DNA of 64,000 nucleotides from JAGGAG01 sp964638035. GTDB lineage: Bacteria > Gemmatimonadota > Gemmatimonadetes > Gemmatimonadales > GWC2-71-9. The DNA lies in the NCBI GenBank assembly GCA_964638035.1, contig CAZWXD010000010.1, forward strand, positions 1 through 64,000. The letters are read 5' to 3'. Below the pieces are notes generated by a model. It was not told where the DNA came from, ran no database searches, and saw nothing but the letters and a program-made list of their open reading frames with translations. Below, in pieces: positions 35,660 through 44,742 of this stretch (its first letter is position 1; the number at the start of each line of letters is the position of its first letter). Both the position numbers and the translations under genes were made by a program.

Positions 35660-37783
35660 TCAGATTCTCGCGCGCCGCAGTGACACTGCATTGATCGCGA
35701 CGATGATCGACGACAGAGACATGAGGAGCGCCGAGACCTCGGGCCGCAGGGACCAACCCAGCGACCGGTAGAAGACGCCGGCCGCCACGGGAATCGCGAG
35801 CAGGTTGTAGACGCTCGCCCACGCGAGATTTTGCTTCATCTTCCGCACGGTGGCCTTGCTCAGGCGAATGGCACGGGCAATGTCGGCCGGATCGGAGCGC
35901 ATCAACACCACCTGCGCCGCCTGGATGGCCACGTCGGTGCCGGCGCCGATCGCGATCCCGATGTCGGCCTGTGCCAGTGCCGGCGCATCGTTGACACCAT
36001 CACCCACCATCGCCACGAACTGACCTTCCTTCTGGAGCGCGGCAACCTGAGCCGCCTTCTGTTCCGGCCGCACCTCCGCCAGCACTCGATCGATGCCTAC
36101 GATGTGCGCGACCTGTTCCGCCGTTTCGCGGCGGTCGCCGCTGAGCAGGACGGGCTGGATTCCCATGGCCTTGAGTTCGTGAATAGCGGCGGCCGACGTG
36201 GGCCTGACGGCATCGGTAATTCCGATGACGCCAAGCGCCCGGCCATCCGCAGCGATGAACGTGACGGACTGGCCTTGCGCGGCGAGCTCCGTTGCGTCGG
36301 ACGAAAGAGCACCAGGGTCGACACCTGCGTCCCTCAGCAGGGCGGCGTTGCCGAGCAGGGTACGGCTTCCCGCGACCAGGCCTTCGATACCCTGACCCGG
36401 GCGGTTGGTGATGCCGGTGACCGGCCCGGGTATCGCGAGCTGCTTGCCGAGTGCTGCGGCGGCGATCGCTTGCGACAGTGGATGGGTGGATTCGGCGGCC
36501 AGCGCCGCGGCCAGTGCAAGCACCCCATCCGGCGCGCCATCCGACTGAGTGCGGATTCCCGTCACGCTCGGCTTGCCCTCGGTGATCGTGCCGGTCTTGT
36601 CCAGCACGAGCGTCTGGATCCGGCTCAGGCCCTCGAGCGTCGCAGCATCCTTGATGAGGATGTTGTGACGGGCGCCGAGGCCGGTGCCGACGGCAACGGC
36701 GGTGGGTGTGGCGAGGCCGAGCGCGTCGGGGCACGCGATGACCACGGCAGAGATGGCGAAGGTCAGCGCGGTGAGGAAGGGGGCGTCAGCGACCAGCTTC
36801 CAGCCGACGAAGGTGGCCACGCCGGCCCCGACCGCGACGACGACGAGCACGGCGGCGGCGCGGTCAGCCAGCCGCTGGCGCGGCGCCCTGGAGTTCTGGG
36901 CCGTGGCGACCAGGTCTGCGATCTGGGCGAGCACGGTGTCTTTGCCCACGCGAGTCGCGCGCATGGTCACGGCGCCGCTCACGTTGATCGCACCGCCCAC
37001 CATCGGATCGCCGGGGCGCCGCTTCACTGACCGGCTCTCCCCGGTGACGAGGGCCTCATCCACGTCGGTTTCGCCCTCGGTCAGCTCGCCATCCACCGGG
37101 ATCTTGTCACCCGGGCGAAGGCGGATGAGATCGCCCACGATGACATCGCTGGTCGGAACCTCGACTTCCTTGCCGTCCCGGAGTACCCGCGCCGTCGGGG
37201 GCACGAGGTCGAACAGGGCGCGGAGCGCGTCGGACGTCCCCCGGCGCGACTTCATCTCCATCCAATGCCCGAACAGCACGAAGGTCACCAGCATGCACGC
37301 GGCCTCGTAGTAGGCCGTCGGGTATCCGATCACGGTCAGGTAGAGGCTCGAGATCCAGGCTGCGAGCACGCCGGTGGCGATCAGCACCGACATGTCCAGC
37401 TTGCGGCTCCGAAGCGCGTGCCAGCTCCCGCGGATGAAGATCCAGCCGGCCCACCAGACCACAGGTATGGAAAGCGCCAGCTCCAGCCAGTGAGCGAGCG
37501 GTGGGTGCACGAGCATCGGCACACCGGGGATGTGGCCGGCCAGCAACGTCACCGGGATGGTGAAGGCGAGCGCGACCCAGAACCGGCGCCGCATGTCCCG
37601 CTCCATCCTTGCGGCCATGGCGGGGTCGGCCATCATCGAGGCGTGGTCGTGATGGGGGTCCCCGGCCGCTGGGGGCGCCGGGGACCTGGCCATGGAAGCG
37701 TGATCGTGGACGGCCGGTGCCGCGTGTGCCGGCGGCGCAGGACGTTCGTGGTGGTGACCCGCTTGCGGGCTGTGGTCCTTCAT
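35660..37783 (-). CDS. P1B-type heavy-metal ATPase with CPD motif (copper export, CopB-like N-terminus)
   Basis: A 707-residue metal-pumping ATPase. The N-terminal ~70 residues are His/Met-rich (HDHASM repeats) and replace the usual HMA domain. Eight transmembrane helices are predicted. TGES and the phosphorylation site D395-KTGT are present, as are the HP motif (STHPLSQA) and GDGVNDAPAL. The metal-site motif in helix 6 is C351-P-D, not the common CPC, CPH or SPC, so the exact metal is uncertain; neighbours favour Cu or Ag. The start at 37783 follows GGAGGC; an upstream reading to 37855 is less likely. Its ATG overlaps the cusA stop. Confidence 0.9.
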   Translation of the reverse strand: MKDHSPQAGHHHERPAPPAHAAPAVHDHASMARSPAPPAAGDPHHDHASMMADPAMAARMERDMRRRFWVALAFTIPVTLLAGHIPGVPMLVHPPLAHWLELALSIPVVWWAGWIFIRGSWHALRSRKLDMSVLIATGVLAAWISSLYLTVIGYPTAYYEAACMLVTFVLFGHWMEMKSRRGTSDALRALFDLVPPTARVLRDGKEVEVPTSDVIVGDLIRLRPGDKIPVDGELTEGETDVDEALVTGESRSVKRRPGDPMVGGAINVSGAVTMRATRVGKDTVLAQIADLVATAQNSRAPRQRLADRAAAVLVVVAVGAGVATFVGWKLVADAPFLTALTFAISAVVIACPDALGLATPTAVAVGTGLGARHNILIKDAATLEGLSRIQTLVLDKTGTITEGKPSVTGIRTQSDGAPDGVLALAAALAAESTHPLSQAIAAAALGKQLAIPGPVTGITNRPGQGIEGLVAGSRTLLGNAALLRDAGVDPGALSSDATELAAQGQSVTFIAADGRALGVIGITDAVRPTSAAAIHELKAMGIQPVLLSGDRRETAEQVAHIVGIDRVLAEVRPEQKAAQVAALQKEGQFVAMVGDGVNDAPALAQADIGIAIGAGTDVAIQAAQVVLMRSDPADIARAIRLSKATVRKMKQNLAWASVYNLLAIPVAAGVFYRSLGWSLRPEVSALLMSLSSIIVAINAVSLRRARI

Positions 37784-40700
37784 AAAGCCTCCGATATGGC
37801 CTGGGCTTGAGCGCGCGCGGAGTGCGCAGCTCGCGCGAGTTCCCGCTCCTTCCACAGGGAGTACACCGCGGGGATCACGAGTAGTGTCAGCACCGTGCTG
37901 CTCACCATGCCTCCCACCATCGGTGCCGCGATCCGCTTCATGACACTGGCACCGGCCCCGGTGGCCCAGAGAATCGGCAGCAGGCCGGCCATGATCGCCG
38001 TGGCGGTCATGAGTTTGGGGCGCACACGCTCGACCGCACCTTCCATGACGGCGTCATAGAGATCGTGCAGTGTCGTGGTCCGGCCCGCGGCGCGCTTCGC
38101 CTGCCACGCGTGATCGAGGTAGATGAGCATGATGACACCGGTTTCGGCCGCGACGCCGGCGAGGGCGACGAACCCGATCGCCACCGCCACCGACCAGTTG
38201 TAGTCCAGCAGCCAGATGAACCAGAGCCCGCCCACGAGTGCGAACGGCAGCGAGAGCATCACGATCGCCGTCTCGCCCAAGCTGCCGAAGTTGAGGTAGA
38301 GCAGGATGAAGATGATGGCCAGCGTAGCCGGGACCACTACCGAGAGCTTCTTCGCCGCCCGCTGCATGTACTCGTACTGGCCACTCCAGACCACGGTGTA
38401 GCCCGGGGGCAGCGTGATGCGGCGCTCGACCTCCCGCCGTGCTTCAGCGACATAGCTCCCGATGTCGCGACCCGCCACGTCCACGTACACCCAGGCGGTG
38501 GGCTGGGCACCCTCGGTGCGAACGACCATCGGCCCGGCCACCTGGCGGATCGTGGCGACCTGGCCCAGGGGCACGTAGGTTTCAGTGCCGCGTGCCGCGG
38601 CGCCCTGCTGCGCGCCGCCCATCCGGCCGCCCACTGCCGATGCCGCTCCCTCACCGACCCCGTGACTCACCGGAATGAGCACCGAGGCGAGGCGTTCCGG
38701 GTTGTCGCGGAGTTCCTGCGGATAGCGGATGCGGACGCCATAACGTTCGCGTCCCTCGACGGTCCGTGTCACCGTCATCCCGCCCACGGCAGTGGCGATG
38801 ACGGTCTGCACATCGCCGACGTTGAGGCCGTGGCGCGCGGCAGCGGCGCGATCGATGTCGATGTCGAGGTAGTAGCCGGACACCGCCCGCTCGGCGAAGG
38901 CACTGCGCGTGCCCGGCACCTGGCGGACGACATCCTCGATCTCGCGCCCCAGCCGCTCGAGCTCGGCAAGGTCAGGTCCGAAGATCTTCACGCCAACCGG
39001 CGTACGGATGCCGGTCGCCAGCATGTCGTTGCGTCCCTTGATCGGCATGGTCCACGCATTGGTGGTGCCCGGCAGCCGCACTGCCGAATCCATTGCCGCA
39101 ATGAGGCGCTCCTGGGTCATCCCGGGGCGCCACGCCGACTCGGGCTTGAGGGTGATCGTGGTCTCGGCCATGTCGAGCCCGGCGGGATCGGTGGCGGTGT
39201 TCGCGCGGCCGGCCTTGCCCCAGACGTGCTCGACCTCGGGGAATGCCTTGAGGATGCCGTCTTGGATCCGGAGCATCTCCCGCGCCCGCGCCACGCTGAT
39301 GCCTGGAAGGGTGGCAGGCATGTACAGGATGGTCCCCTCATCCAGCGGCGGCATGAACTCGCTGCCGAGCCGGGTCCAGGGAATCCAGCTCAGTACCACC
39401 GCCATCACTGCCGTGGTGACGGCACCCCATCGATGCCGCAACACGAAGGTGATCATCGGTCGATAGAGGCGGATGAGGATCCGGTTCACGGGATTTGCGG
39501 TCTCCCGGAACAATCGCCCCCGCACGAAGAGGCCCATGGTGACGGGAACGAGGGAGAGGGCGAGCAGGCTGGCCGCCGCCATAGAAAACGTCTTGGTATA
39601 CGCCAGCGGGTGAAAGAGCCGACCCTCCTGGCCTTCGAGGGTGAAGACCGGGATGAACGACACCGTGATGATCAGCAGCGAGAAGAAGAGCGCCGGTCCA
39701 ACCTCCCGGGCGGAGTCGCCCACGATCCGCCAGCGCTCCGTGGTCGTCAGCACGCTGGTGGAGTAGGACGCGCCGGATACCGGCTGCCCCACCGCGCGAA
39801 GCTTTGCGTCGACGGCGCGCTCGAGGTGCTTGTGCATGTTCTCGATCATCACGATCGCGGCGTCGATCATGGCGCCGATGGCGATGGCGATGCCGCCGAG
39901 GGACATGATGTCGGCACCGACACCCACCTGGCGCATGGCGATGAACGCCATCAGGATGCCGATCGGCAAAGTGAGTATCGCGACCAGGGCCGACCTGGCG
40001 TGCAGCAGGAACACGATGCATACAAGGGCGACAATCGCGCTTTCCTCGAGGAGCTTTCCCCCCAGGGTCGCGATAGCCCGCTCGATGAGGTCGCTGCGGT
40101 CGTACACCGGGCGCACGACGACGCCGGGCGGAAGGCCGGCCTCTACCTCGACGAGCCTGGCCTTGATGCGCTGGATTGTCGTCAGAGCGTTCTGCCCGAA
40201 CCGCATCACCACGATCCCGCCCACCGCGTCGCCTCGGCCGTCGAGGTCGGCGATGCCGCGGCGCACGGCCGGCCCGACACTCACGCGTCCCAACTCGGCG
40301 ACCCGGATGGGGGTGCCGTCCCGTGTGGCACCGACCACGACGTTCTCGATGTCGCCGAGGCTCTTGAGGTAGCCGAGCCCCCGCACCATGTACTCGCGCT
40401 CGGTCAGCTCGAGCACCATCGCGCCCACGTCAGCATTTGCGTTCTGGATGGCTGCCATGACGGAGGTGATGGGCACCCGGTATGCCAGGAGGCGCGCCGG
40501 GTCGAGATCGATCTGGTACTGCTTCTCGAACCCGCCGATGGAGGCAACCTCCGACACGCCGGGGACGGACGTGAGCGCGTAGCGCAGGTACCAGTCCTGG
40601 ATGCTACGGAGCTCCGCCAATGTCCTGCGGCCGGTGGTGTCCTCGAGGCTGTACTGGAACACCCAGCCCAGGCCAGTGGCGTCAGGGCCCAGGGTGGGTG

Positions 40701-41076
40701 TCACATTCGCGGGCAGCTTCTCCCTGATCCCGTTGAGATACTCCAGAACGCGTGACCTGGCCCAGTAGAGGTCGGTGCCGTCATCGAAGATCACGTAGAC
40801 GAACGAGATCCCGAAGAACGAGTACCCTCGCACCACGTGGGCGCCCGGTACCTTGAGCATCTCAGCGGCGATGGGGTAGGTAACCTGGTCCTCGACGATG
40901 CGAGGCGCCTGCTCGTTGTACTCGGCCTGGACGATGACCTGCACGTCGCTCAGGTCGGGCAGCGCCTCGAGCGGCGTCGCCCGCATCGACAGAATGCCAC
41001 CGACGACCGCGGCGGCCGTGGCAAGCGCAACGAGGAGGCGATTGCGCAGCGACCAGTCAATGATCCTGGTGAGCAT
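37780..41076 (-). CDS. cusA: CusA-type RND heavy-metal efflux pump
   Basis: A 1098-residue HME-RND proton antiporter pumping Cu(I)/Ag(I) from periplasm or cytoplasm through CusB and CusC. The N-terminus MLTRIIDWSLRNR is typical. The proton-relay aspartate lies near residue 405 (AIGAMIDAAIVMIEN). The methionine-rich substrate region includes AWTMPIKGRNDMLATGIRTPVG near 674-695, as in Cu/Ag pumps and unlike Zn/Co pumps. It is intact, with 12 hydrophobic segments in two halves. It overlaps cusB by 20 bases and the ATPase by four. Confidence 0.95.
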   Translation of the reverse strand: MLTRIIDWSLRNRLLVALATAAAVVGGILSMRATPLEALPDLSDVQVIVQAEYNEQAPRIVEDQVTYPIAAEMLKVPGAHVVRGYSFFGISFVYVIFDDGTDLYWARSRVLEYLNGIREKLPANVTPTLGPDATGLGWVFQYSLEDTTGRRTLAELRSIQDWYLRYALTSVPGVSEVASIGGFEKQYQIDLDPARLLAYRVPITSVMAAIQNANADVGAMVLELTEREYMVRGLGYLKSLGDIENVVVGATRDGTPIRVAELGRVSVGPAVRRGIADLDGRGDAVGGIVVMRFGQNALTTIQRIKARLVEVEAGLPPGVVVRPVYDRSDLIERAIATLGGKLLEESAIVALVCIVFLLHARSALVAILTLPIGILMAFIAMRQVGVGADIMSLGGIAIAIGAMIDAAIVMIENMHKHLERAVDAKLRAVGQPVSGASYSTSVLTTTERWRIVGDSAREVGPALFFSLLIITVSFIPVFTLEGQEGRLFHPLAYTKTFSMAAASLLALSLVPVTMGLFVRGRLFRETANPVNRILIRLYRPMITFVLRHRWGAVTTAVMAVVLSWIPWTRLGSEFMPPLDEGTILYMPATLPGISVARAREMLRIQDGILKAFPEVEHVWGKAGRANTATDPAGLDMAETTITLKPESAWRPGMTQERLIAAMDSAVRLPGTTNAWTMPIKGRNDMLATGIRTPVGVKIFGPDLAELERLGREIEDVVRQVPGTRSAFAERAVSGYYLDIDIDRAAAARHGLNVGDVQTVIATAVGGMTVTRTVEGRERYGVRIRYPQELRDNPERLASVLIPVSHGVGEGAASAVGGRMGGAQQGAAARGTETYVPLGQVATIRQVAGPMVVRTEGAQPTAWVYVDVAGRDIGSYVAEARREVERRITLPPGYTVVWSGQYEYMQRAAKKLSVVVPATLAIIFILLYLNFGSLGETAIVMLSLPFALVGGLWFIWLLDYNWSVAVAIGFVALAGVAAETGVIMLIYLDHAWQAKRAAGRTTTLHDLYDAVMEGAVERVRPKLMTATAIMAGLLPILWATGAGASVMKRIAAPMVGGMVSSTVLTLLVIPAVYSLWKERELARAAHSARAQAQAISEAL

Positions 41077-42310
41077 TGGCCTCTCCTTCCGGCCCTGTGC
41101 GGGGTGCCGTCATGTCCATGCCCGGCATGTCGCCCATGCCGCCGAGGGCCGCTCCCAGATTCGACTCCGCATCGAGCAGGAACGTTCCCGACGCGACGAC
41201 CCGCTCTCCGACTTCAATGCCGCTGATGATCTCGACCCGGTCGTCGGTGCTGGCCCCGAGCCGGACCTCGCGGGGCGTGAACATGCCGCCGGTGTCTTCC
41301 ACGAAGACGATGTTGCGCTCGCCCGTGGCGAGCACGGCAGACCGGGGCACGCTCAGCACGGTCCGGGAGGGTGCCCTGAACCGGATGGTCGCGTACATGC
41401 CGGGCTTGAGGGCGTGGTCGGCGTTGGGCAGTTCCACGCGGATCCGGCCGGTGCGCGTTTCGGGATTGAGCGTCGGGTAGACGTAGGTGATGCGGCCGGT
41501 ACGACTCGATCCCGGCATCGCCGCGAACTCGGCGGTGACGGCGAGACCGGTACGTGCCGCCGGCAGGTCGGGCTCGAAGACCTCGCCCTCGAGCCAGACG
41601 CGCCCGAGGTCGGCAATCCTGTACAGTGGCTCACCGGCCATGACCCGTTGGCCGGCGAGGACGGACTTCTCCACCACGACCCCGCTCACCGGAGCGGCAA
41701 AGGCCACCGTGCGGCCGACCACTCCGGTCCGCTCCAGGCGTGCCACTTCACTCGCCGGCACATCCCAGTATCCAAGCCGGCGCCGTGCCGACTCGAGCAG
41801 GTCGCCCGCGCCGGCCTGGGCCGAGGCGCTGCCCCCGGCGAGGTCGCTGATGAGGCGGCGCGCGACGAGGAGCTCCTGCTCCGCGCTCACAAGCATCGGG
41901 GAGTAGAGCTCGAGCAGCGGTTCTCCCCGGCGGACGGGCTGACCGGTCTCGTTCACCAGGAGCCGCTCCACCCATCCATCGACCTTGAGCGCAACGGTCG
42001 CGACCCGCGTTTCGTCGTATGTGACCTGTGCCACGGTGCGTACTTCCCGCTGCAGCGGGCCCATGGTGGCCTCGGCGAAGGTGACGCCGATGCGGTTGCG
42101 GTCCCGGTCCGTGAGCATCACGGCCTTGGCGCTGTCGGCCGACGTACCCGTATGCACATGACCCGCGGCAGCGGCTTGCGTCTCCGGGCCGCGGCGCGTC
42201 ATGAGGTACACGAGGAGAACGGTGCCAAGGAGCATGGCGGCCAGCAGGGCGACGCGCCGGCCCCGCTGTCCGGACGTGCGCGGGCGGGCGTCGAAGGGTG
42301 ACTTACTCAT
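41057..42310 (-). CDS. cusB: CusB-type periplasmic adaptor of RND efflux
   Basis: A 417-residue membrane fusion protein. An N-terminal anchor (about 20-41) is followed by a short His-containing segment. Then come the beta-barrel/lipoyl/hairpin order: VAQVTYDETRVATVALKVDGWVERL, LLELYSPMLVSAEQELLVARR, VVEKSVLAGQRVMAGEPLYRIADLGRVWLEGEV, FVEDTGGMFTPREVRLG and GEADRVV-type ends. It lacks the N-terminal heavy-metal-binding (YHS-like) domain of some CusB proteins. It overlaps cusC by eight bases and cusA by 20. Confidence 0.93.
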   Translation of the reverse strand: MSKSPFDARPRTSGQRGRRVALLAAMLLGTVLLVYLMTRRGPETQAAAAGHVHTGTSADSAKAVMLTDRDRNRIGVTFAEATMGPLQREVRTVAQVTYDETRVATVALKVDGWVERLLVNETGQPVRRGEPLLELYSPMLVSAEQELLVARRLISDLAGGSASAQAGAGDLLESARRRLGYWDVPASEVARLERTGVVGRTVAFAAPVSGVVVEKSVLAGQRVMAGEPLYRIADLGRVWLEGEVFEPDLPAARTGLAVTAEFAAMPGSSRTGRITYVYPTLNPETRTGRIRVELPNADHALKPGMYATIRFRAPSRTVLSVPRSAVLATGERNIVFVEDTGGMFTPREVRLGASTDDRVEIISGIEVGERVVASGTFLLDAESNLGAALGGMGDMPGMDMTAPRTGPEGEANAHQDH

Positions 42311-43691
42311 TGGCGCCTCCGGGCGTGGTGGTGCCGGGATCGGGCGTGGCGGCGAGGAGCGGATGCCCAGTGAGCATCTCGAGCTCGGCGAGCGATTGTC
42401 CCTGTGCCGCCGCGAGGCGGGGGATCTCGGTGCGATAGCCGTTGGCGGTCATGAGCGCGTCGAGGTAGGTCATGAAGTCGACGCTCCCGGCCTGGTAGCC
42501 GGCGCGCGCGGAGGCCACCGTCGCCTCGGTCTGGGGCAGAAGCGTGTGCCGGTAGAGTGCGTACAGCTGGCGCGCGCGCTCCAGCTCGGCGACCACTTCT
42601 GCCACGCGGCCGCGGGCCTCGGCGCGCATCGCGTCGAGATCCGCCTGGGCCATCTGGCGCATCGCGACGGTCTCGTCGCGCATCTTCAGTTGCCGGCTGC
42701 CGGCCCAGATGGGAAGGCTGGCGCCGAGCATGAGGCTCAGCATGCGATCGGTGCCGCCACCCTGCATCGGTTGCTGGCCGTAGATGACGCCGATTTCGAG
42801 GTCGGGCCAGAGCTCGCGCCGGGCGAGTTGCTCGGCGGCGGTCGCCGCGCGCAGCTGATCAACGCCAGCCCGGATCATCCCGCGGGATTCGAGGGCCAGC
42901 GCCGTCAGTGAATCGGGCGAGGGCAGTGAATCGGGAAACGCCGGAAGTTCCGGGACGCCAGTCGGTGCGTTCGCGGGCCGGTCGAGTACGGCATTGAGCC
43001 GGGCAGCCATGCGGCGCCGCATGGTCGTCATGTCCTCGATCTGGGCGGTCATGCGCCCGATCTCCAGCTGTGCCCGCAACACGTCCGATTGCTTCGCCTC
43101 GCCTGCCGCGTACATGCCGGTCACCGTGCGTGACACGCCTTCGAGCAGTTGCAGCAGTTCCGCCATCGCGCCCAGCGTGGCTTCGGCGCGGTACAGGCCG
43201 TAGAACGCCATCGCCGCGCGGTTCCGCTGTTCCCAGAGCGACTCGCTGACCTGGGCCAGTTCCGCGTCAGCCCGTGACTGGGCGACCTGGCCGGCCAGCC
43301 CGAGCTTCCCGGTGCCCGGAATCGGCAGCATCTGGGTCAACTGCACCTGGTTCATGCCCAGCGGCTGCTGCAGGGCGAAGCCGGGGAGCTCCCGGTTCAT
43401 GGTCGCGACCTGGATCCAGGGATCGGGGAGGCGTTTGGTGCCGGGGACGCGAGCGGCCGCCGCCAGCGCCGATGCCTGCGCGGCGCGGTTGGCGGGGTTC
43501 ACGCTGTCCACGGCGCGGTACAGGGCCCCAATGGTGAGGGGTCCGGGAACGCCGGCCAGGCGCGCGGGCACTTCCTGACCGGCCACCGGTGCCGTCATGA
43601 GCGCACTGGCCAGCAAGGCTAGGAGCAGGCGCCACCCGGCGGTTGTCCGCCAGGCGACGCGATGCCCGCATAAGGGCAATCGCTTCATCAT
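42303..43691 (-). CDS. cusC: CusC/TolC family outer membrane channel
   Basis: A 462-residue outer membrane factor with a signal peptide (cleavage near AGQEVPA, about residue 40). The body has two repeated long helical-hairpin regions typical of TolC proteins (LAGQVAQSRADAELAQVSESLWEQRNRAAMAFYGLYRAEA; ARGRVAEVVAELERARQLYALYRHTLLPQTEATVASARAGYQAGSVDFMTYLDAL). It forms the exit duct for CusA/CusB. It is the second gene of the minus-strand operon, 61 bases after the His-rich protein gene. Confidence 0.9.
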   Translation of the reverse strand: MMKRLPLCGHRVAWRTTAGWRLLLALLASALMTAPVAGQEVPARLAGVPGPLTIGALYRAVDSVNPANRAAQASALAAAARVPGTKRLPDPWIQVATMNRELPGFALQQPLGMNQVQLTQMLPIPGTGKLGLAGQVAQSRADAELAQVSESLWEQRNRAAMAFYGLYRAEATLGAMAELLQLLEGVSRTVTGMYAAGEAKQSDVLRAQLEIGRMTAQIEDMTTMRRRMAARLNAVLDRPANAPTGVPELPAFPDSLPSPDSLTALALESRGMIRAGVDQLRAATAAEQLARRELWPDLEIGVIYGQQPMQGGGTDRMLSLMLGASLPIWAGSRQLKMRDETVAMRQMAQADLDAMRAEARGRVAEVVAELERARQLYALYRHTLLPQTEATVASARAGYQAGSVDFMTYLDALMTANGYRTEIPRLAAAQGQSLAELEMLTGHPLLAATPDPGTTTPGGANE

Positions 43692-43752
43692 CTGATCCTC
43701 GCTTATGTGATGTCGCGCGTGCCGACTGGCACTCGCGGCTGCGTCACGAGGA

Positions 43753-44118
43753 TCAGGCTATGGGAGGGGGAGTTTCGGGTGTGGGCAGTACCGACACGTA
43801 CAGCCGGGGCGACGGGATGGCTCGCCTGGCGGTGATCTCCGGGGTGACCAGCACCGGCGCCGGCACAGCGGCGATGCCGACACCGGCGCAGCCCGTCATG
43901 GCCAAGCAACTGACAGGCGAGTGCGCCGGCGCGGAGTCCTGATGTGCCGGCGCGCCCGGATTCTGAGTGCCGTGCGTCGCGTGCTCGGCATGGGCCGGAG
44001 CCTCCGGACGGCTGGCACCCTGGGCGTAAGCACCCGCACAGAGCGGTGCTACGCCCAGTACAGCGAATTGCCCCGCCAGGAGCAAGAGAAATGTGCCGCC
44101 CAACCTGTTCACACGCAT
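43753..44118 (-). CDS. Small secreted His-rich protein heading the efflux operon
   Basis: A 121-residue protein with a signal peptide (hydrophobic 8-30, likely cleavage after AYA). A His-rich segment follows (PAHAEHATHGTQ...APAHQDSAPAHS), then a second hydrophobic stretch with two cysteines (SCLAMTGCAGVG). It matches no family I can name. Similar short His-rich exported proteins often begin cation-efflux operons and may bind or sense metal. TAAGTT five bases before its ATG on the minus strand (44129-44124) is a possible -10 box. Confidence 0.6.
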   Translation of the reverse strand: MRVNRLGGTFLLLLAGQFAVLGVAPLCAGAYAQGASRPEAPAHAEHATHGTQNPGAPAHQDSAPAHSPVSCLAMTGCAGVGIAAVPAPVLVTPEITARRAIPSPRLYVSVLPTPETPPPIA

Positions 44119-44223
44119 GATTCAACTTATTGGTGCACGCGGCCACGCGCCAGTGAAATCGGCATGAAGATCACCTTCGCCGGAGTGTCCCGGTCACGAT
44201 TTGAGCTCGTACCCGAATCCCGC

Positions 44224-44450
44224 CTACTCGAGCAGGTCGAGCACCAGCCGGACCGGGAGGCCATGACACCGAAGAAGTCGCCCTCCACCTTTTCGACGAG
44301 TGCCGCGCCTATCCCTGGATGCCATAGGCGCCGGCCTTGTCCATCGGCTCGCCGGTGGCGATGTAGGCGCGGATGAATTCATCGGACACGTGCCGGAAAG
44401 TGACCCTGGTAGAATCGGTCCTGAGGCGGAACTTCCGCATGCGCGAGAGC
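44224..44450 (-). pseudogene. maf: Decayed 3' end of maf
   Basis: On the minus strand, translation with frame corrections reads KFRLRTDSTRVTFRHVSDEF, IRAYIATGEPMDKAGAYGIQG, ALVEKVEGDFFGVM, then GLPVRLVLDLLE and a stop (44226-44224). This is the C-terminal third of a Maf nucleotide pyrophosphatase (family ATGEP.DKAGAYGIQG...V..I.GD...V.GLP). There is one shift after IQG, where a TAG appears, and one missing base before GLP. The 336 bases between the His-rich gene and the cheB fragment hold this remnant and no other gene. Confidence 0.87.
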
Positions 44451-44454
44451 GTCG

Positions 44455-44742
44455 GTGCACGGCGTCCGCCCCGCGGCGGACCCCCTGTTCCGCTCCGTGG
44501 CCGAGGTCTTCAAGGCGGCGTCCATCGGCGTGGTCCTGACCGGGCTGGGCCGCGATGGGGCCGATGGGCTGCGGCGCATCCACGATGCGGGCGGCATCGG
44601 CATTGCCCAGGACCGCGAGTCCGCCACCATCGACGGCATGCCAGCCGCCGCCCGGCAGTCCGGAGGTGCCGATCATGTCCTTGGCATCACCGCGGTCGCG
44701 GCGCAGGTGGACCGGGAGTTGCGACGGATGCGCCTGGCATGA
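44455..44742 (+). pseudogene. cheB: Orphan 3' fragment of cheB (right copy)
   Basis: It encodes only the last ~95 residues of the methylesterase domain, starting HGVRPAADPLFRSVAEVF. It keeps the catalytic Asp region (LTGLGRDGADGL) but lacks the receiver and the Ser and His of the triad. Identity to the end of intact CheB is very high, with a few changes such as KAASI for GPTAV. An in-frame GTG at 44455 exists but a stable product is unlikely. The stop overlaps the next cheW, as in the left copy. Confidence 0.88.

Larger units (their letters stand above)
34711..44454. other. Copper/silver resistance island between the two repeat copies
   Basis: About 9.7 kb of genes unrelated to the chemosensory operon, most on the opposite strand. 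From the left: glmS 3' remnant, a Met-rich lipoprotein gene, then on the minus strand a P1B ATPase, cusA, cusB, cusC and a His-rich secreted protein gene, then a maf 3' remnant. No transposase, integrase or regulator gene is visible. Direct repeats 32232-34710 and 44455-46874 flank it. The base composition is similar to the surroundings, suggesting a donor of related composition. Confidence 0.75.

Noticed and set aside
38065..40755. An 896-codon plus-strand frame opposite cusA
   Set aside because: CusA on the minus strand is full length with intact RND motifs; the opposite frame is Asp/His/Arg-rich low-complexity sequence.
43921..44376. A 151-codon plus-strand gene in the island's right part
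   Set aside because: It is antisense to the His-rich protein gene and runs into the maf remnant; composition and lack of a ribosome site argue against it.
34711..44454. Transposon or integrative element with its own mobility genes
   Set aside because: No transposase, integrase, relaxase or terminal inverted repeats are visible. The two tRNA genes nearby (47751, 49690) are intact and not adjacent to the island borders.
44455..44742. A stand-alone functional mini-CheB
   Set aside because: It lacks the receiver and the catalytic Ser and His, and its 5' edge is the junction with the maf remnant, so it is a fragment.
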